64,000 nt of DNA. It comes from Bacteroidales bacterium. GTDB taxonomy: Bacteria > Bacteroidota > Bacteroidia > Bacteroidales > VadinHA17. Position numbers and translations under genes: made by a program. Shown in pieces: positions 20,062 to 29,998 of this stretch; position 1 is the first letter of the stretch; every line of letters starts with the position of its first letter. The notes beneath the pieces were generated by a model. It did not search any database, was not told the origin of the DNA, and was given only the letters and a program-made list of their open reading frames with translations. The stretch spans positions 101,771 to 165,770 of the forward strand of contig JAGNKY010000006.1 of assembly GCA_017999895.1 (NCBI GenBank), given 5' to 3'.

Positions 20062-20451
20062 ATGAATATTCCGGAAAATTTGAAGTATACCCAAGACCAT
20101 GAATGGTTGAGAATTGAGGGCGATACTGGATATGTGGGGATTACCGACTTTGCCCAGAGCGAACTTGGAGATATTGTATTTGTAGAAATCGAGACAGTTG
20201 GTGAAACTCTCAGGAAAGGAGATGCTTTCGGTACGGTAGAAGCGGTTAAGACTGTTTCCGATATTTTTATGCCGGTAAGTGGCGAAATTCTTGAAATGAA
20301 CAGTGAACTTGAAAAAAATCCCGAATTTGTGAATACGGATCCTTATGGTAAAGGATGGATGATATGTATTAAAATCATTAATCCTGCCGAGATAAACGAT
20401 TTACTCAGCCCGGAGGAATACAGAAATCTTTTAGGAGGCCAGTCGGCCTGA
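20062..20451 (+). CDS. gcvH: Glycine cleavage system H protein
   Basis: Lipoyl carrier that shuttles the aminomethyl group between the P, T and L proteins of glycine decarboxylase. The lipoylated lysine is K63 in FGTVEAVKTVSD. The start MNIPENLKYTQDHEW at 20062 gives 129 residues, the family length. An ATG 18 bases upstream (20044) would add six residues with no family counterpart. No other gcv gene is nearby, and its place behind sprA is a recurrent Bacteroidota arrangement. Confidence 0.94.
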   Translation: MNIPENLKYTQDHEWLRIEGDTGYVGITDFAQSELGDIVFVEIETVGETLRKGDAFGTVEAVKTVSDIFMPVSGEILEMNSELEKNPEFVNTDPYGKGWMICIKIINPAEINDLLSPEEYRNLLGGQSA

Positions 20452-20479
20452 ACATTATTAAGGTTTGAGAAAATAAAAG

Positions 20480-23314
20480 CTAAAGTGTTTTTTTAACTTC
20501 CACTTCCTGATAAGCCTCAATTATATCGCCGACTTTTAAGTCGTTATAATTTTGAATATTAAGTCCGCATTCAAGGCCGTTCACAACCTCTTTGACGTCA
20601 TCTTTAAATCGTTTAAGTGAGCCAAGTTCTCCAGTATAAATAACTATGCCGTCGCGTATTACATGTACTTTTGAATTTCTGTTTATTTTACCTTCTTTTA
20701 CAAGGCATCCTGCTACTGTTCCCACTTTGGTAATTTTGAATACTTCTTTTACTTCGAGGGTTGCAACTACTTCTTCTTTTATTTCAGGCATAAGCATTCC
20801 TTCAATAGCCGATTTTATTTCTTCAATAGCATCGTAAATAATAGAATAAAGGCGAATATCAATTTGCTCTTTTTCGGCAAGTTTACGTGCATTCATAGAA
20901 GGTCGTACCTGAAATCCCACAATGATGGCATTCGATGCTGCGGCAAGCAAAACATCGGATTCAGAAATTTGGCCTACAGCTTTATGGATTATGTTAACCT
21001 GAATTTGATCAGTTGAAAGTTTAATTAGAGAATCGCTAAGTGCTTCTACTGAACCGTCAACATCTCCTTTAACTATTATGTTAAGTTCCTGGAAGTTTCC
21101 TATTGCAATCCTGCGTCCTATTTCGTCGAGAGTAATATGTTTCTGAGTTCTCAGCTCCTGTTCTCTTTGGAGCTGCGCCCTTTTATTTGCTATTTCCTTA
21201 GCTTCGTGGTCGCTTCGCATAACAATAAATTTGTCTCCGGCCTGCGGTGCCCCATTAAGGCCGATTAAAATTACCGGAGCGGAAGGACCAGCCTCTTCAA
21301 CCTTATTTCCTCTCTCATTGTAAAGAGCTTTTATGTGTCCATAATAGCTTCCAGCCAGAACAATGTCACCTACTCTCAGAGTTCCATTCTTAACAAGAAC
21401 AGTGGCAGTATAACCGAGTCCTTTGTCAAGTGAAGATTCAATAACTGTGCCTTGTGCGGGCCTGTTGGGGTTTGCTTTCAGATCGAGAAGCTCGGCCTCG
21501 AGCAGAACTTTTTCCAGAAGATGGTCAACATTTAGGCCTGTTTTTGCCGATATCTCCTGCGACTGATACTTTCCTCCCCAGTCTTCAACAAGGTAATTAA
21601 GATTTGCAAGTTCCTCTTTAATTTTTTCAGGATTTGTATTTGGTTTATCTATCTTATTTATGGCAAATATAATAGGGACACCTGCTGCAGAAGCATGGTT
21701 AATGGCCTCAATAGTTTGAGGCATAACTCCGTCGTCGGCAGCAACTACTATAATTGCAATATCTGTTATCTGTGCGCCACGAGCCCTCATAGCAGTAAAA
21801 GCTTCATGACCCGGCGTATCGAGGAAAGTAATTTGCCTCCCTCCATCCAGTAAAACGCTATATGCTCCAATATGCTGTGTGATACCTCCTGCTTCACCTG
21901 CAACAACATTTGTATTTCTTATATAGTCCAAAAGCTTTGTCTTACCATGATCGACATGCCCCATTACGGTCACTATAGGTGGTCTTGGCTTCAGATCCTC
22001 AGGTTTATCCTCCTCTTCCTCAATGTTTTCAAGAAGGTCGGCGCTTATGAATTCTACTTTGTATCCGAACTCATCTGCCACGAGAGCCATTGTTTCTGCA
22101 TCAAGCCTCTGGTTTATCGAAACAAAAAGTCCAAGACTCATACATGTTGAGATAATATTGGTGACCGGGACGTTCATCATAGCTGCAAGTTCGTTTGCAG
22201 AAACGAATTCGGTGACTTTAAGTACATTTTTTTCGAGTTCCTGTAGTTCGGATTTTTCTTTTAATCTCTGGCTTATAGCCTCACGTTTTTCTCTTCTGTA
22301 CTTGACCCCTTTCGTTTTGCCTTTTGTAGTGAGCCGCGCAAGAGTTTCTTTTATCTGTTTTTGTACCTCATCCTCATCAATTTCGGCACGTACAGGTCGC
22401 TTTTTAAGAGGAGCCTTTACTCGTTCGGTCTTTTCAGTAATTCCAGGCTTAAGTTGTACAATCTCTTTCTCCTTGGATATTCTCTTCCTTTTTCTTTTGT
22501 GTCTTTGCTCTTCTCCGGATTCTGTTTTACCGGCTGGGGATTTTTTCTTTTCCTCAGTTGGAAGATCAATTTTCCCGACAATAACAGGTCCTGTTAATTT
22601 CTGACCACCTGTAATATGTATAAATCCTTCTTCTTTTTCTGTTACGGCAGTGTCAGGTGCAACTTCGGATATAGATTCGGTCACGGGTTCGATCTCGGCC
22701 TTAATAAATTCTGTTTCTTTACCAGGTTTTTCTTCAACTTCAAATTCTGTAGACTTTGTTGATTCAATAGGTTGTATAATTGGTTCCTGCACAATCTCAA
22801 TATCTTTTTCTTTTCTTTTTTCCTCTTTTACCGTTTCTTTCTTTTCTCCTTTTTCAGGCTTTTCTGCCGGCTCACTCTCTTTTTTTTCTTCTGGCTTTGG
22901 CATTGTGGTTTTTAAAGTTTTATCAAGGTCTATTTTGCCGACAACTTTTACTTCAGGTTTTACAATCTCGGGTCGCTTTTCAACCTTTGCCACGCCTGTT
23001 GCATCCTTGATAATTATTTCATTTTCAGCTTCAATTTCTTCAGCATGCGGTTTTATAGTTCTATCTTCTATTGATACCGTTTCTTTTTTCTTGTGAAGGT
23101 CTTTCAACATCAGTCTTTCCGATTCCTTTTTCACGCTTATATCCGTACTATATTCTTTCACCAAAAGGGTGTAAGCTTCGGGAGGAATTTTTGTGTTAGG
23201 GTTAGGGTCAAGATTAAATCCTTTCTTATGCAGGAACTCCACAATAGTTGAAATTCCCACGTTGAACTCGCGGGCAGCCTTGCTTAATCTCGTAATCTTT
23301 AAATCCTCACTCAT
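20480..23314 (-). CDS. infB: Translation initiation factor IF-2
   Basis: GTPase that places initiator tRNA on the 30S subunit. Residues 1-50 form the IF2 N-terminal helical domain ([18 protein letters not shown]). A long Lys/Glu/Pro-rich linker covers about 60-330. The G domain begins near residue 455 with GHVDHGKT, followed by DTPGHEAF and NKIDKP, then the beta-barrel and C-terminal tRNA-binding domains. The ATG at 23314 is chosen over an upstream TTG (23332) because a clear GGAGG lies 6 bases before it, rare in this window. It is the last gene of rimP-nusA-infB, 59 bases after nusA. Confidence 0.96.
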   Translation of the reverse strand: MSEDLKITRLSKAAREFNVGISTIVEFLHKKGFNLDPNPNTKIPPEAYTLLVKEYSTDISVKKESERLMLKDLHKKKETVSIEDRTIKPHAEEIEAENEIIIKDATGVAKVEKRPEIVKPEVKVVGKIDLDKTLKTTMPKPEEKKESEPAEKPEKGEKKETVKEEKRKEKDIEIVQEPIIQPIESTKSTEFEVEEKPGKETEFIKAEIEPVTESISEVAPDTAVTEKEEGFIHITGGQKLTGPVIVGKIDLPTEEKKKSPAGKTESGEEQRHKRKRKRISKEKEIVQLKPGITEKTERVKAPLKKRPVRAEIDEDEVQKQIKETLARLTTKGKTKGVKYRREKREAISQRLKEKSELQELEKNVLKVTEFVSANELAAMMNVPVTNIISTCMSLGLFVSINQRLDAETMALVADEFGYKVEFISADLLENIEEEEDKPEDLKPRPPIVTVMGHVDHGKTKLLDYIRNTNVVAGEAGGITQHIGAYSVLLDGGRQITFLDTPGHEAFTAMRARGAQITDIAIIVVAADDGVMPQTIEAINHASAAGVPIIFAINKIDKPNTNPEKIKEELANLNYLVEDWGGKYQSQEISAKTGLNVDHLLEKVLLEAELLDLKANPNRPAQGTVIESSLDKGLGYTATVLVKNGTLRVGDIVLAGSYYGHIKALYNERGNKVEEAGPSAPVILIGLNGAPQAGDKFIVMRSDHEAKEIANKRAQLQREQELRTQKHITLDEIGRRIAIGNFQELNIIVKGDVDGSVEALSDSLIKLSTDQIQVNIIHKAVGQISESDVLLAAASNAIIVGFQVRPSMNARKLAEKEQIDIRLYSIIYDAIEEIKSAIEGMLMPEIKEEVVATLEVKEVFKITKVGTVAGCLVKEGKINRNSKVHVIRDGIVIYTGELGSLKRFKDDVKEVVNGLECGLNIQNYNDLKVGDIIEAYQEVEVKKTL

Positions 23315-23373
23315 TGATAACCTCCACGTCAAATTAATTCGAAGATGAAGATCGAATTAATTTTGATTTTATA

Positions 23374-24612
23374 TTATTCAAATTCTGCTTTAAGTATATT
23401 AATTACCTCTTTTACAGTTTCTTCTTCAAGATCGGTCCGCTTTACAAGGTCGCTAACCGAAAGATTTAGCACACTTTTGGCTGTGTCACAGCCAATAGCT
23501 TTGAGCTCTTCTATTATCCATTCTTCTATCTCATCGGAAAATTCCTCAAGATTTACATCTTCTTCATCCTCACCTCCTGGTTCCCTGTAAACATCAATCT
23601 CATATCCGGTTAACTGGCTGGCAAGTTTTATGTTTAGTCCGCCTTTCCCGATGGCAAGTGAAACCTCATTTGGCTTAAGATATATCTCAGCTCTTTTTGT
23701 TTCTTCATTTATCTTTATTGAAGAAATTTTTGCAGGGCTCAGAGCTCTTTGTATAAAGAGCTGAGTATTTGCTGTATAATTAATGACATCAATGTTTTCG
23801 TTTCGCAGCTCTCTTACTATGCCATGAATTCTTGAACCTTTCATTCCGACACATGCGCCGACCGGATCGACACGCTCATCGTACGATTCAACAGCTACTT
23901 TTGCACGTTCACCCGGAACCCTTACAATCTTCTTGATAGTTATAAGACCGTCGAATATCTCCGGAACCTCAAGTTCGAACAACCTTTCAAGGAAAACAGG
24001 AGAAGTTCTGCTTAATATGATATAAGGTGTGTTATTTTTCATTTCGACCTTTATCACAACAGCCTTTATAGTATCCCCTTTGCGGAAATGATCGGTTGGT
24101 ATCTGTTCGCTTTTAGGTAATATAAGCTCATTCCCGTCATCATCAAGTACAAGGATTTCCTTTTTCCATACCTGATAGACTTCGCCGGTGACTATTTCTC
24201 CAATCCTGTCTTTGTATTTTGCATAAATATTATTTTTTTCAAGGTCTAGAATACGAGCGGATAAGTTCTGGCGAAGTGACAATATTGCTCTTCGGCCAAA
24301 ATCCTGAAATCTCACTTCATCCGATACTTCTTCACCAACTTCATAGTCAGAGTCAATCTTTTTTGCCTCCGAAAGAGGTATCTGAGTATTGGGGTCAATG
24401 AAATCCTCATCGGCAACAACTTTCCTATTCCTCCATATCTCGAAATCACCTTTATCAATATTCACAATGATATCAAAATTGTCGGCTGTGCCATACTTTT
24501 TTATCAGAATACTCTTGAAAACATCTTCAAGAACACTCATCATCGTAGGTCTGTCGATATTTTTAAGTTCTTTGAATTCAGAAAAAGTGTCAGTTAAATT
24601 AAGATTTTCCAT
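23374..24612 (-). CDS. nusA: Transcription termination/antitermination factor NusA
   Basis: RNA polymerase-binding elongation factor that modulates pausing, termination and antitermination. Order of domains over 412 residues: N-terminal RNAP-binding domain (1-130), S1 domain (about 135-200), KH1 and KH2 (about 205-350, with GMKGSRIHGIVREL and AIGKGGLNIKLASQLTG), and a short acidic and helical tail. The C-terminal acidic repeats of E. coli NusA are absent, as in most Bacteroidota. It lies 18 bases after rimP. Confidence 0.95.
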   Translation of the reverse strand: MENLNLTDTFSEFKELKNIDRPTMMSVLEDVFKSILIKKYGTADNFDIIVNIDKGDFEIWRNRKVVADEDFIDPNTQIPLSEAKKIDSDYEVGEEVSDEVRFQDFGRRAILSLRQNLSARILDLEKNNIYAKYKDRIGEIVTGEVYQVWKKEILVLDDDGNELILPKSEQIPTDHFRKGDTIKAVVIKVEMKNNTPYIILSRTSPVFLERLFELEVPEIFDGLITIKKIVRVPGERAKVAVESYDERVDPVGACVGMKGSRIHGIVRELRNENIDVINYTANTQLFIQRALSPAKISSIKINEETKRAEIYLKPNEVSLAIGKGGLNIKLASQLTGYEIDVYREPGGEDEEDVNLEEFSDEIEEWIIEELKAIGCDTAKSVLNLSVSDLVKRTDLEEETVKEVINILKAEFE

Positions 24613-24630
24613 CTGTCAATACCCTTATTT

Positions 24631-25095
24631 TTATCTTAAACCAATCAATTCTTTTACTGATTTAATATTGTCAAAATTAAATGATAAATATTTTATTTCA
24701 TCAGATTCGAATTTTCTTTTCCCTGTTTGTTTGGGGTTCCATTCGAGTTCAAATCCGTTGTTATTTATATTATATAATATTCCTGTATATCTATTATTGT
24801 CATAATCAATTACTTCTACAGTTTTACCTTTATTTTTCAAATATTGTTCCCTTACACGAAATGGTGTCCCTATACCAGGGGAGGAAACTTGAAGTTCAAA
24901 ATCCTCTTCATCACGGTTGAGATTTCTCTCAAGGTACAGATTCAAGTCTGCACATTGTTCAATGGTTATACCTTCCCTTGTATCTGCAAACACAGTTATC
25001 TCATTTCTTTGGTTTACTTTAATATCAACAAGGAAAATATTCGTACCATTTATATACTGTCTGACAATTTCTTCTATTTTTTTCTTATCTACCAT
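24631..25095 (-). CDS. rimP: Ribosome maturation factor RimP
   Basis: Needed for late maturation of the 30S subunit. The 154-residue protein has the N-terminal alpha/beta domain with DLNLYLERNLNRDEEDFELQ-like core and VSSPGIGTPFR (about residues 68-78), then the SH3-like C-terminal domain. It is the first gene of the operon with nusA and infB, the standard arrangement. Its leader contains a strong hairpin (25111-25135). Confidence 0.93.
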   Translation of the reverse strand: MVDKKKIEEIVRQYINGTNIFLVDIKVNQRNEITVFADTREGITIEQCADLNLYLERNLNRDEEDFELQVSSPGIGTPFRVREQYLKNKGKTVEVIDYDNNRYTGILYNINNNGFELEWNPKQTGKRKFESDEIKYLSFNFDNIKSVKELIGLR

Positions 25096-25110
25096 TTAAA
25101 AAGATAATAA

Positions 25111-25135
25111 AACAGGGGACTTCTGTCCCCTTGTT
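25111..25135 (-). promoter_or_regulatory. Leader hairpin before rimP
   Basis: On the minus strand AACAAGGGGAC, loop AGAA and GTCCCCTGTT form a 10-pair stem with one bulge, followed by a T-rich run (TTATTATCTTTTT). It ends 15 bases before the rimP ATG and lies within the predicted 60-base leader, so it could act as an attenuator or as a translation-controlling structure. Confidence 0.55.
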
Positions 25136-25158
25136 TCAGAAACTTTTTGAATTGCCGA

Positions 25159-25166
25159 CAAAGATA
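25159..25166 (-). promoter_or_regulatory. Putative -7 box of the rimP-nusA-infB operon
   Basis: Minus-strand TATCTTTG is an exact match to the Bacteroidota -7 box, 64 bases before the rimP start. Transcription would begin near 25155, before the leader hairpin. Confidence 0.55.
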
Positions 25167-25305
25167 ATAATTATTTTATAAATATCAAAATCGGTGTTAA
25201 TTATTTAATGATTAAATGCATAGTTTGATGTAAATTTGCATCAATTAATCATAGCGCGGATTAAAGTTTTTGTCTGATTTAATTCCTTAATAATAAAGTC
25301 AATAG

Positions 25306-26250
25306 ATGAAATATACTGATATATATCTGCCTGATGAGCGGGAGCTTTTGTCGTCATGCACCTTATGCCCAAGAGAGTGCGGTGTTGACAGGTTTGAAGC
25401 CGGGACGGGTTACTGCGGTGCCGATGCAGGGCTCAACATTGCTTCAATTTGTATTCATCGTGGCGAAGAACCGCCAATAAGCGGAATAAATGGTATTTGT
25501 AACATTTTCTTCGCCGGTTGCAATATGCGCTGTTTGTATTGCCAAAATTACGAGATAAGCCGGCCTGAGTGTACTTTGATGTGCCCTGAGATGGAATTTG
25601 ATACATACATTGACATAATTGAGGGAATCCTGTCGAAAGGAATAAAAGCTGTGGGTTTTGTCTCCCCTTCACATGTAGTGCCACAGGTGAAAGCTATTAT
25701 AAGAGGATTGAATTCAAGAGGGTTTAAGCCGATAACAGTATATAATACAAATAGTTACGATAAGGTTGATACTATCAGGAGCCTTAACGGATTAATTGAC
25801 GTGTACTTGCCGGATTATAAATATGTTACGTCAGAAGTTGCTTATAAATATTCCGATGCGTATAATTATCCTGAAGTTGCTTTGATGGCCCTGAAAGAGA
25901 TGTATTTTCAGAAAGGTTCGGTTCTGAGGATTAGTGAGGACGGTTTTGCCGAAAGCGGTATACTAATCAGGCATCTTGTATTACCGGGTCATACTGCCGA
26001 AAGCATAAAAGTACTAAGGAGTATTGCCAATGAATTATCTCCAGGAGTAAGCATTTCGTTGATGTCTCAATATCAGCCCACACATGAGGTTAAAAATCAT
26101 CAGATTATCGGACGCAACCTTTCTCGAAAAGAATATCAGGAAGTGACAACGGAAATGGAAAAGCTCGGTTTCCGAAACGGCTGGCTTCAGGACATGGAGA
26201 GTAATATAAACTACTTGCCCGATTTCAGCAAAGAACATCCATTTGAATAA
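25306..26250 (+). CDS. PflX-like radical SAM protein
   Basis: Radical SAM family protein of the COG1313 type, related to pyruvate formate-lyase activating enzymes but of unproven function. Radical SAM cluster ligands are C72, C76 and C79 in CNMRCLYC. An N-terminal cysteine-rich segment (CTLCPRECGVDRFEAGTGYCG, about residues 18-38) may bind a further cluster or metal. The length of 314 residues is family-typical. No glycyl-radical enzyme lies in the window, so no target is suggested. The following gene converges on it with a gap of 3 bases. Confidence 0.82.
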   Translation: MKYTDIYLPDERELLSSCTLCPRECGVDRFEAGTGYCGADAGLNIASICIHRGEEPPISGINGICNIFFAGCNMRCLYCQNYEISRPECTLMCPEMEFDTYIDIIEGILSKGIKAVGFVSPSHVVPQVKAIIRGLNSRGFKPITVYNTNSYDKVDTIRSLNGLIDVYLPDYKYVTSEVAYKYSDAYNYPEVALMALKEMYFQKGSVLRISEDGFAESGILIRHLVLPGHTAESIKVLRSIANELSPGVSISLMSQYQPTHEVKNHQIIGRNLSRKEYQEVTTEMEKLGFRNGWLQDMESNINYLPDFSKEHPFE

Positions 26251-26253
26251 TAT

Positions 26254-27375
26254 TCATATTTTAATAAAAATTTTGTTTTTATAAAGCCAGTAGCAAATAT
26301 ACCATAGGATAGCCCATGAAGCTAGGCTTGTAATTATTGCTGTCGTAGTTGCTCCGCTCCATGAGAAGAGCAGATTGCTGAATGGATTTACAATCCTGTT
26401 GCTTATAATTCTTGTAAAACCGAGTTCACAGAAAAGATAGATAAATATCGAGTTCATTCCCACAACAATAAAGAACTTCGAACCTTTTATAAACTTCTTT
26501 TTTACATCAATGAGCCAGTAGCAGAAGCAAAGTGCAAGAATAGACCATCCGCCGCTTGCAAATACAAATGAAACAGTGGCTATCTTCTTGATAATCGGTG
26601 TGATGTTAAGAAAATCGAGAGCATAACCTACAATAAGACAAATTATTCCTGCGATGAAAAGAATCTGAATTTTTTTTCCAGGAGTTCGGTCGCTCATAAG
26701 CAGTTTTCCGCACATCATTCCCCATACGGTATGGGCTGTTGTAGAGACAAAGTTCAGGGTTGCCCATTCGCTGGCTCGTTCAACGCCTTCAATTTTATTA
26801 TTGAACCAGGCCCCAAGGTTTTCATACTTAACCCAGGGGTGGTTAAATCCTTCTACAGGGAAAAAGCGATAGGCAAGATCTATTAAAATCAGAATTAAAA
26901 GTGTAAAAATCGTCTGAACCCTGAAATTCTTATTAAGCAGAAAGAATGCCACAAGATATGTTACCGACAACTGGGCAAGTACATTTTGAAACCTGAATAC
27001 CAATTTCCCTGCCTCAGTAAAATAAAGTGCCCAGCCAAGGAAAAGAAGCAAAAAAGAACGCTTTATTGCATGTAATGTAATTTGTCGTTGACTCTCTCCT
27101 TTTTTCAATCTGTTAGCAACTGAAAAAGGTATTGCAACCCCGACAATAAACATAAAAAAGGGTTGTATTAAATCCCAGAAATGGAGGCCATGCCATTCAT
27201 GATGGTGAAACTGATTACCAATAAAATGAAGAACTGGATTATTGAGATCCAGAAGATGAGCATAGAGACGCGTTGATTCGCCTATAAGTAAAAACATTGT
27301 CAAACCCCGGAAAAAGTCAACGGATATAATTCGTCCAGGCAGGGGGGAGGAAAAGGTTTTGGATTCAGTACTCAC
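26254..27375 (-). CDS. DUF5009 / heparan-glucosaminide acetyltransferase-like membrane protein
   Basis: A polytopic membrane protein of 373 residues with about ten hydrophobic segments. It opens with RIISVDFFRGLTMFLLI, the signature of the NagX/HGSNAT-like acyltransferase family, and keeps the WHGLHFWDLIQPFFMFIVGVAIP segment with the conserved histidine. Family members are thought to transfer acetyl groups across the membrane to amino sugars. Here the substrate is unknown and there are no sugar genes nearby. Confidence 0.78.
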   Translation of the reverse strand: MSTESKTFSSPLPGRIISVDFFRGLTMFLLIGESTRLYAHLLDLNNPVLHFIGNQFHHHEWHGLHFWDLIQPFFMFIVGVAIPFSVANRLKKGESQRQITLHAIKRSFLLLFLGWALYFTEAGKLVFRFQNVLAQLSVTYLVAFFLLNKNFRVQTIFTLLILILIDLAYRFFPVEGFNHPWVKYENLGAWFNNKIEGVERASEWATLNFVSTTAHTVWGMMCGKLLMSDRTPGKKIQILFIAGIICLIVGYALDFLNITPIIKKIATVSFVFASGGWSILALCFCYWLIDVKKKFIKGSKFFIVVGMNSIFIYLFCELGFTRIISNRIVNPFSNLLFSWSGATTTAIITSLASWAILWYICYWLYKNKIFIKI

Positions 27376-27486
27376 ATTGTTTAATTTTACATTAATTTTT
27401 CTTAAAAGTTGCGAAATTTACTTCAAATATGCACTATTTTTGATTAAAATATTATGTAAAAATTAAAATTTTAAGTAAACCATTGT

Positions 27487-27521
27487 GAAGAGAAAAGGGG
27501 AGAAAAGGAGAAGTGGAGAAG
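27487..27521 (+). repeat. Purine-rich 7-bp degenerate array
   Basis: Units GAAGAGA, AAAGGGG, AGAAAAG, GAGAAGT and GGAGAAG run in tandem upstream of the HD-domain gene, with purines on the + strand throughout except one T. It resembles the array after tRNA-Arg. Confidence 0.4.
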
Positions 27522-27559
27522 GTATTAAGAAACAGGTTCTTTTCTATCAAAGTAATTTT

Positions 27560-27567
27560 TATTTTTG
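27560..27567 (+). promoter_or_regulatory. Putative -7 box for the HD-domain gene
   Basis: TATTTTTG fits TAnnTTTG. It is preceded by a 13-base sequence also found in the tatA promoter. If used, transcription begins near 27572, downstream of the TTG at 27565, so translation must begin further on, at GTG 27586. Confidence 0.4.
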
Positions 27568-27585
27568 TTTCAGCAAAAAAGGCTG

Positions 27586-28851
27586 GTGATTTACAATACC
27601 AATAAGAAAAAAATAATAAATGATCCGGTTTATGGATTTATAAATATACCGGGAGATTTCGTTTTTGACCTAATTCAGCATTCATGGATTCAGCGTTTAC
27701 GAAATATAAAGCAGCTCGGACTAACGAGCTATGTTTTTCCTGGAGCAACTCATACTCGATTTCAGCATTGTCTTGGTGCGCTCCACCTCATGGATATGGC
27801 TTTGCAGACTCTGAAAAGCAAGGGTGTGAGTATAAGCTCAGAGGAAGAGGAGGCAGCTTTCATTGCTATATTGCTTCACGATATCGGTCATGGGCCTTTT
27901 TCACATGCACTCGAAGAGTCAATCATTAAGGGAATAACTCATGAAGAGATGTCTATTTTACTTATGAGTAAGCTTAATCAAGAATTTACTGGAAAACTCG
28001 ACCTCGCTATTGAAATATTCACAGGACGTTATAGAAGGAAATTTTTCCATGAGCTTATTGCAGGCCAGGCCGATATGGATAGGCTTGATTATCTCAGACG
28101 TGATAGTTTTTATACAGGCGTTATCGAAGGATCGGTTGGCTCAGATAGGATAATAAGGATGCTCAATGTAGCCGATGAAAGGCTCGTAATTGAGGAAAAG
28201 GGTATTTATTCTCTTGAAAAACTACTTATTGCAAGGCGTCTCATGTACTGGCAGGTTTATATGCATAAAACGGTAATCTCATCGGAAAATCTTCTTGTAA
28301 ATACACTTAAGAGAGCGAAGGAACTGGCTCGTAAGGATATTGAATTATTTTCTTCTCCGGCGCTTAAGTTTTTCCTTTACAATGAAATAGGGCAAAATGA
28401 ATTTTCCGGTAACGGACTATTTACTCCGAATATTATTGCATCGAACTTTGTAAGGCTTGACGATAGCGACATTCTTATTTCGGCAAAATACTGGAGCGAT
28501 CATTCCGACAAAATACTTGCCGATCTTTCAGCTCGACTTATGCGACGCAACCTCCTTGCCGTAGAGCTTCAAAATGAACCTTTCGACCAGGAACGTGTTG
28601 AAGAACTTCGGAAAAAAACAATAAAGTTGCTTGATATTAAACCCGATTTGGTTCATTATTATGTGTTTTCAGATCAGATATCAAATCTTGCTTATGCTCC
28701 GGATGGTACCAGTGAAATTATGATACTTCTTAAATCGGGTGCAATTGCCAGCATACGAGAAGTATCCGATGCTTTTGATCATAGAGTTCTCTCGGAGCGT
28801 ATTACAAAATATCTCCTATGTTATCCTAAAGAATGTAGATACGATAAATAG
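27586..28851 (+). CDS. HD-domain phosphohydrolase (COG1078, dGTPase-like)
   Basis: Metal-dependent phosphohydrolase related to deoxynucleoside triphosphate triphosphohydrolases. The HD site is seen as TRFQHCLGALHLMD (first His) and LLHDIGHGPFSHALE (HD pair near residue 97), with a later GQADMDRLDYLRRDS segment typical of the family. GTG 27586 is chosen as start (421 residues): the open frame extends back to TTG 27565, but that lies inside the predicted -7 box and family members begin close to the KKIINDPVYGFI segment. lpxD follows after 8 bases. The physiological nucleotide is not known. Confidence 0.8.
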   Translation: MIYNTNKKKIINDPVYGFINIPGDFVFDLIQHSWIQRLRNIKQLGLTSYVFPGATHTRFQHCLGALHLMDMALQTLKSKGVSISSEEEEAAFIAILLHDIGHGPFSHALEESIIKGITHEEMSILLMSKLNQEFTGKLDLAIEIFTGRYRRKFFHELIAGQADMDRLDYLRRDSFYTGVIEGSVGSDRIIRMLNVADERLVIEEKGIYSLEKLLIARRLMYWQVYMHKTVISSENLLVNTLKRAKELARKDIELFSSPALKFFLYNEIGQNEFSGNGLFTPNIIASNFVRLDDSDILISAKYWSDHSDKILADLSARLMRRNLLAVELQNEPFDQERVEELRKKTIKLLDIKPDLVHYYVFSDQISNLAYAPDGTSEIMILLKSGAIASIREVSDAFDHRVLSERITKYLLCYPKECRYDK

Positions 28852-28859
28852 AATATAAT

Positions 28860-29897
28860 ATGGAATTTACAGCATCAGCAATTGCACAGTTTCTCAATGG
28901 AGAGGTGATAGGCAATCCCGATGTTAGAGTCTCGACTGTTGCAAAAATCGAAGAAGGGCACGAAGGAGCAATTTCATTTCTTGCAAATCCTAAATATGAA
29001 CCATTTCTTTATACAACAAAGTCATCAGTTGTGCTCCTAAACAGGAATTTTTCGCCGTCCGCTCCTGTTACTGCAACTATGATAAAGGTTGACAATGCTT
29101 ATGAAGCTTTTGCCTCACTTCTGAATTTAATTTCTAAATCGAAAGCCGAGAAAAAAGGTATTCATCCAACTGCAATAATTGAGCCAGGATCAAAAATCGG
29201 TGAAAACGTTTATATAGGTGCCTATGCCTATATCGGCAATGATTGTGTCGTTGGCGAAGGAAGCAAAATATATCCACATGTTTATATAGGAGATCAAACT
29301 ACTATAGGCCATGATTGCATTATATATCCGGGCGTAAAAATTTATCACGAATGTGTTATAGGTAATTCATGTATTATTCATGCCGGAACTGTAATAGGAA
29401 GTGATGGATTCGGCTTTGCACCGAATAGCGATAATCAGTTTGTAAAGATACCTCAGATTGGGAATGTCGTAATAGAAGATTATGTTGAAATAGGAGCCAA
29501 TGTTACAATAGATAGAGCAACTATGGGATCAACTTTTATCCGAAAGGGTGTGAAAATAGACAATTTGGTTCAGATAGGACATAATGTGGAAATAGGTGAG
29601 AATACTGTTATGGCCGGTCAGACTGGCATTGCAGGTTCGACAAAGGTTGGGAAGAATTGCATGTTTGGAGGTCAGGTAGGAATAGCCGGGCACCTCAGAC
29701 TTGCAAATGGCGTAAAACTTGGTGCTCAATCAGGCGTTATCGGAGATATAAAGGAAGAAAACGCAGCTCTCTTGGGTTCTCCTGCATTTGAGCATAAACA
29801 ATATATAAAATCTTATGTTTTTTTCAGGAAACTGCCTGAGATAAATTCTGTTGTAGAATCGTTAAAACAAGACATTCTTAAACTGAAAAATAAATAG
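28860..29897 (+). CDS. lpxD: UDP-3-O-acylglucosamine N-acyltransferase
   Basis: Third step of lipid A synthesis: transfer of a hydroxyacyl chain from ACP to the amino group of UDP-3-O-acylglucosamine. The 345-residue protein has the N-terminal uridine-binding domain (1-100), the left-handed beta-helix of hexapeptide repeats (about 105-310) and a C-terminal helix. Key segments are IHAGTVIGSDGFGFAP and the catalytic-histidine region IDNLVQIGHNVEIG. lpxC-fabZ follows, after 101 bases. Confidence 0.95.
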   Translation: MEFTASAIAQFLNGEVIGNPDVRVSTVAKIEEGHEGAISFLANPKYEPFLYTTKSSVVLLNRNFSPSAPVTATMIKVDNAYEAFASLLNLISKSKAEKKGIHPTAIIEPGSKIGENVYIGAYAYIGNDCVVGEGSKIYPHVYIGDQTTIGHDCIIYPGVKIYHECVIGNSCIIHAGTVIGSDGFGFAPNSDNQFVKIPQIGNVVIEDYVEIGANVTIDRATMGSTFIRKGVKIDNLVQIGHNVEIGENTVMAGQTGIAGSTKVGKNCMFGGQVGIAGHLRLANGVKLGAQSGVIGDIKEENAALLGSPAFEHKQYIKSYVFFRKLPEINSVVESLKQDILKLKNK

Positions 29898-29998
29898 TAG
29901 GGATATTTCCACAACCGATGCAGTTACATTATTGGTAATATTTTTAAAAATGTTGGAAAAAATTTGTTCTTTTGTAGCTGTTTTCAATAGTGCAGATA

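Noticed and set aside
22023..23096. Long serine- and phenylalanine-rich frames opposite infB
   Set aside because: They are the antisense reading of the Lys/Glu-rich linker of IF-2 and have no family features.
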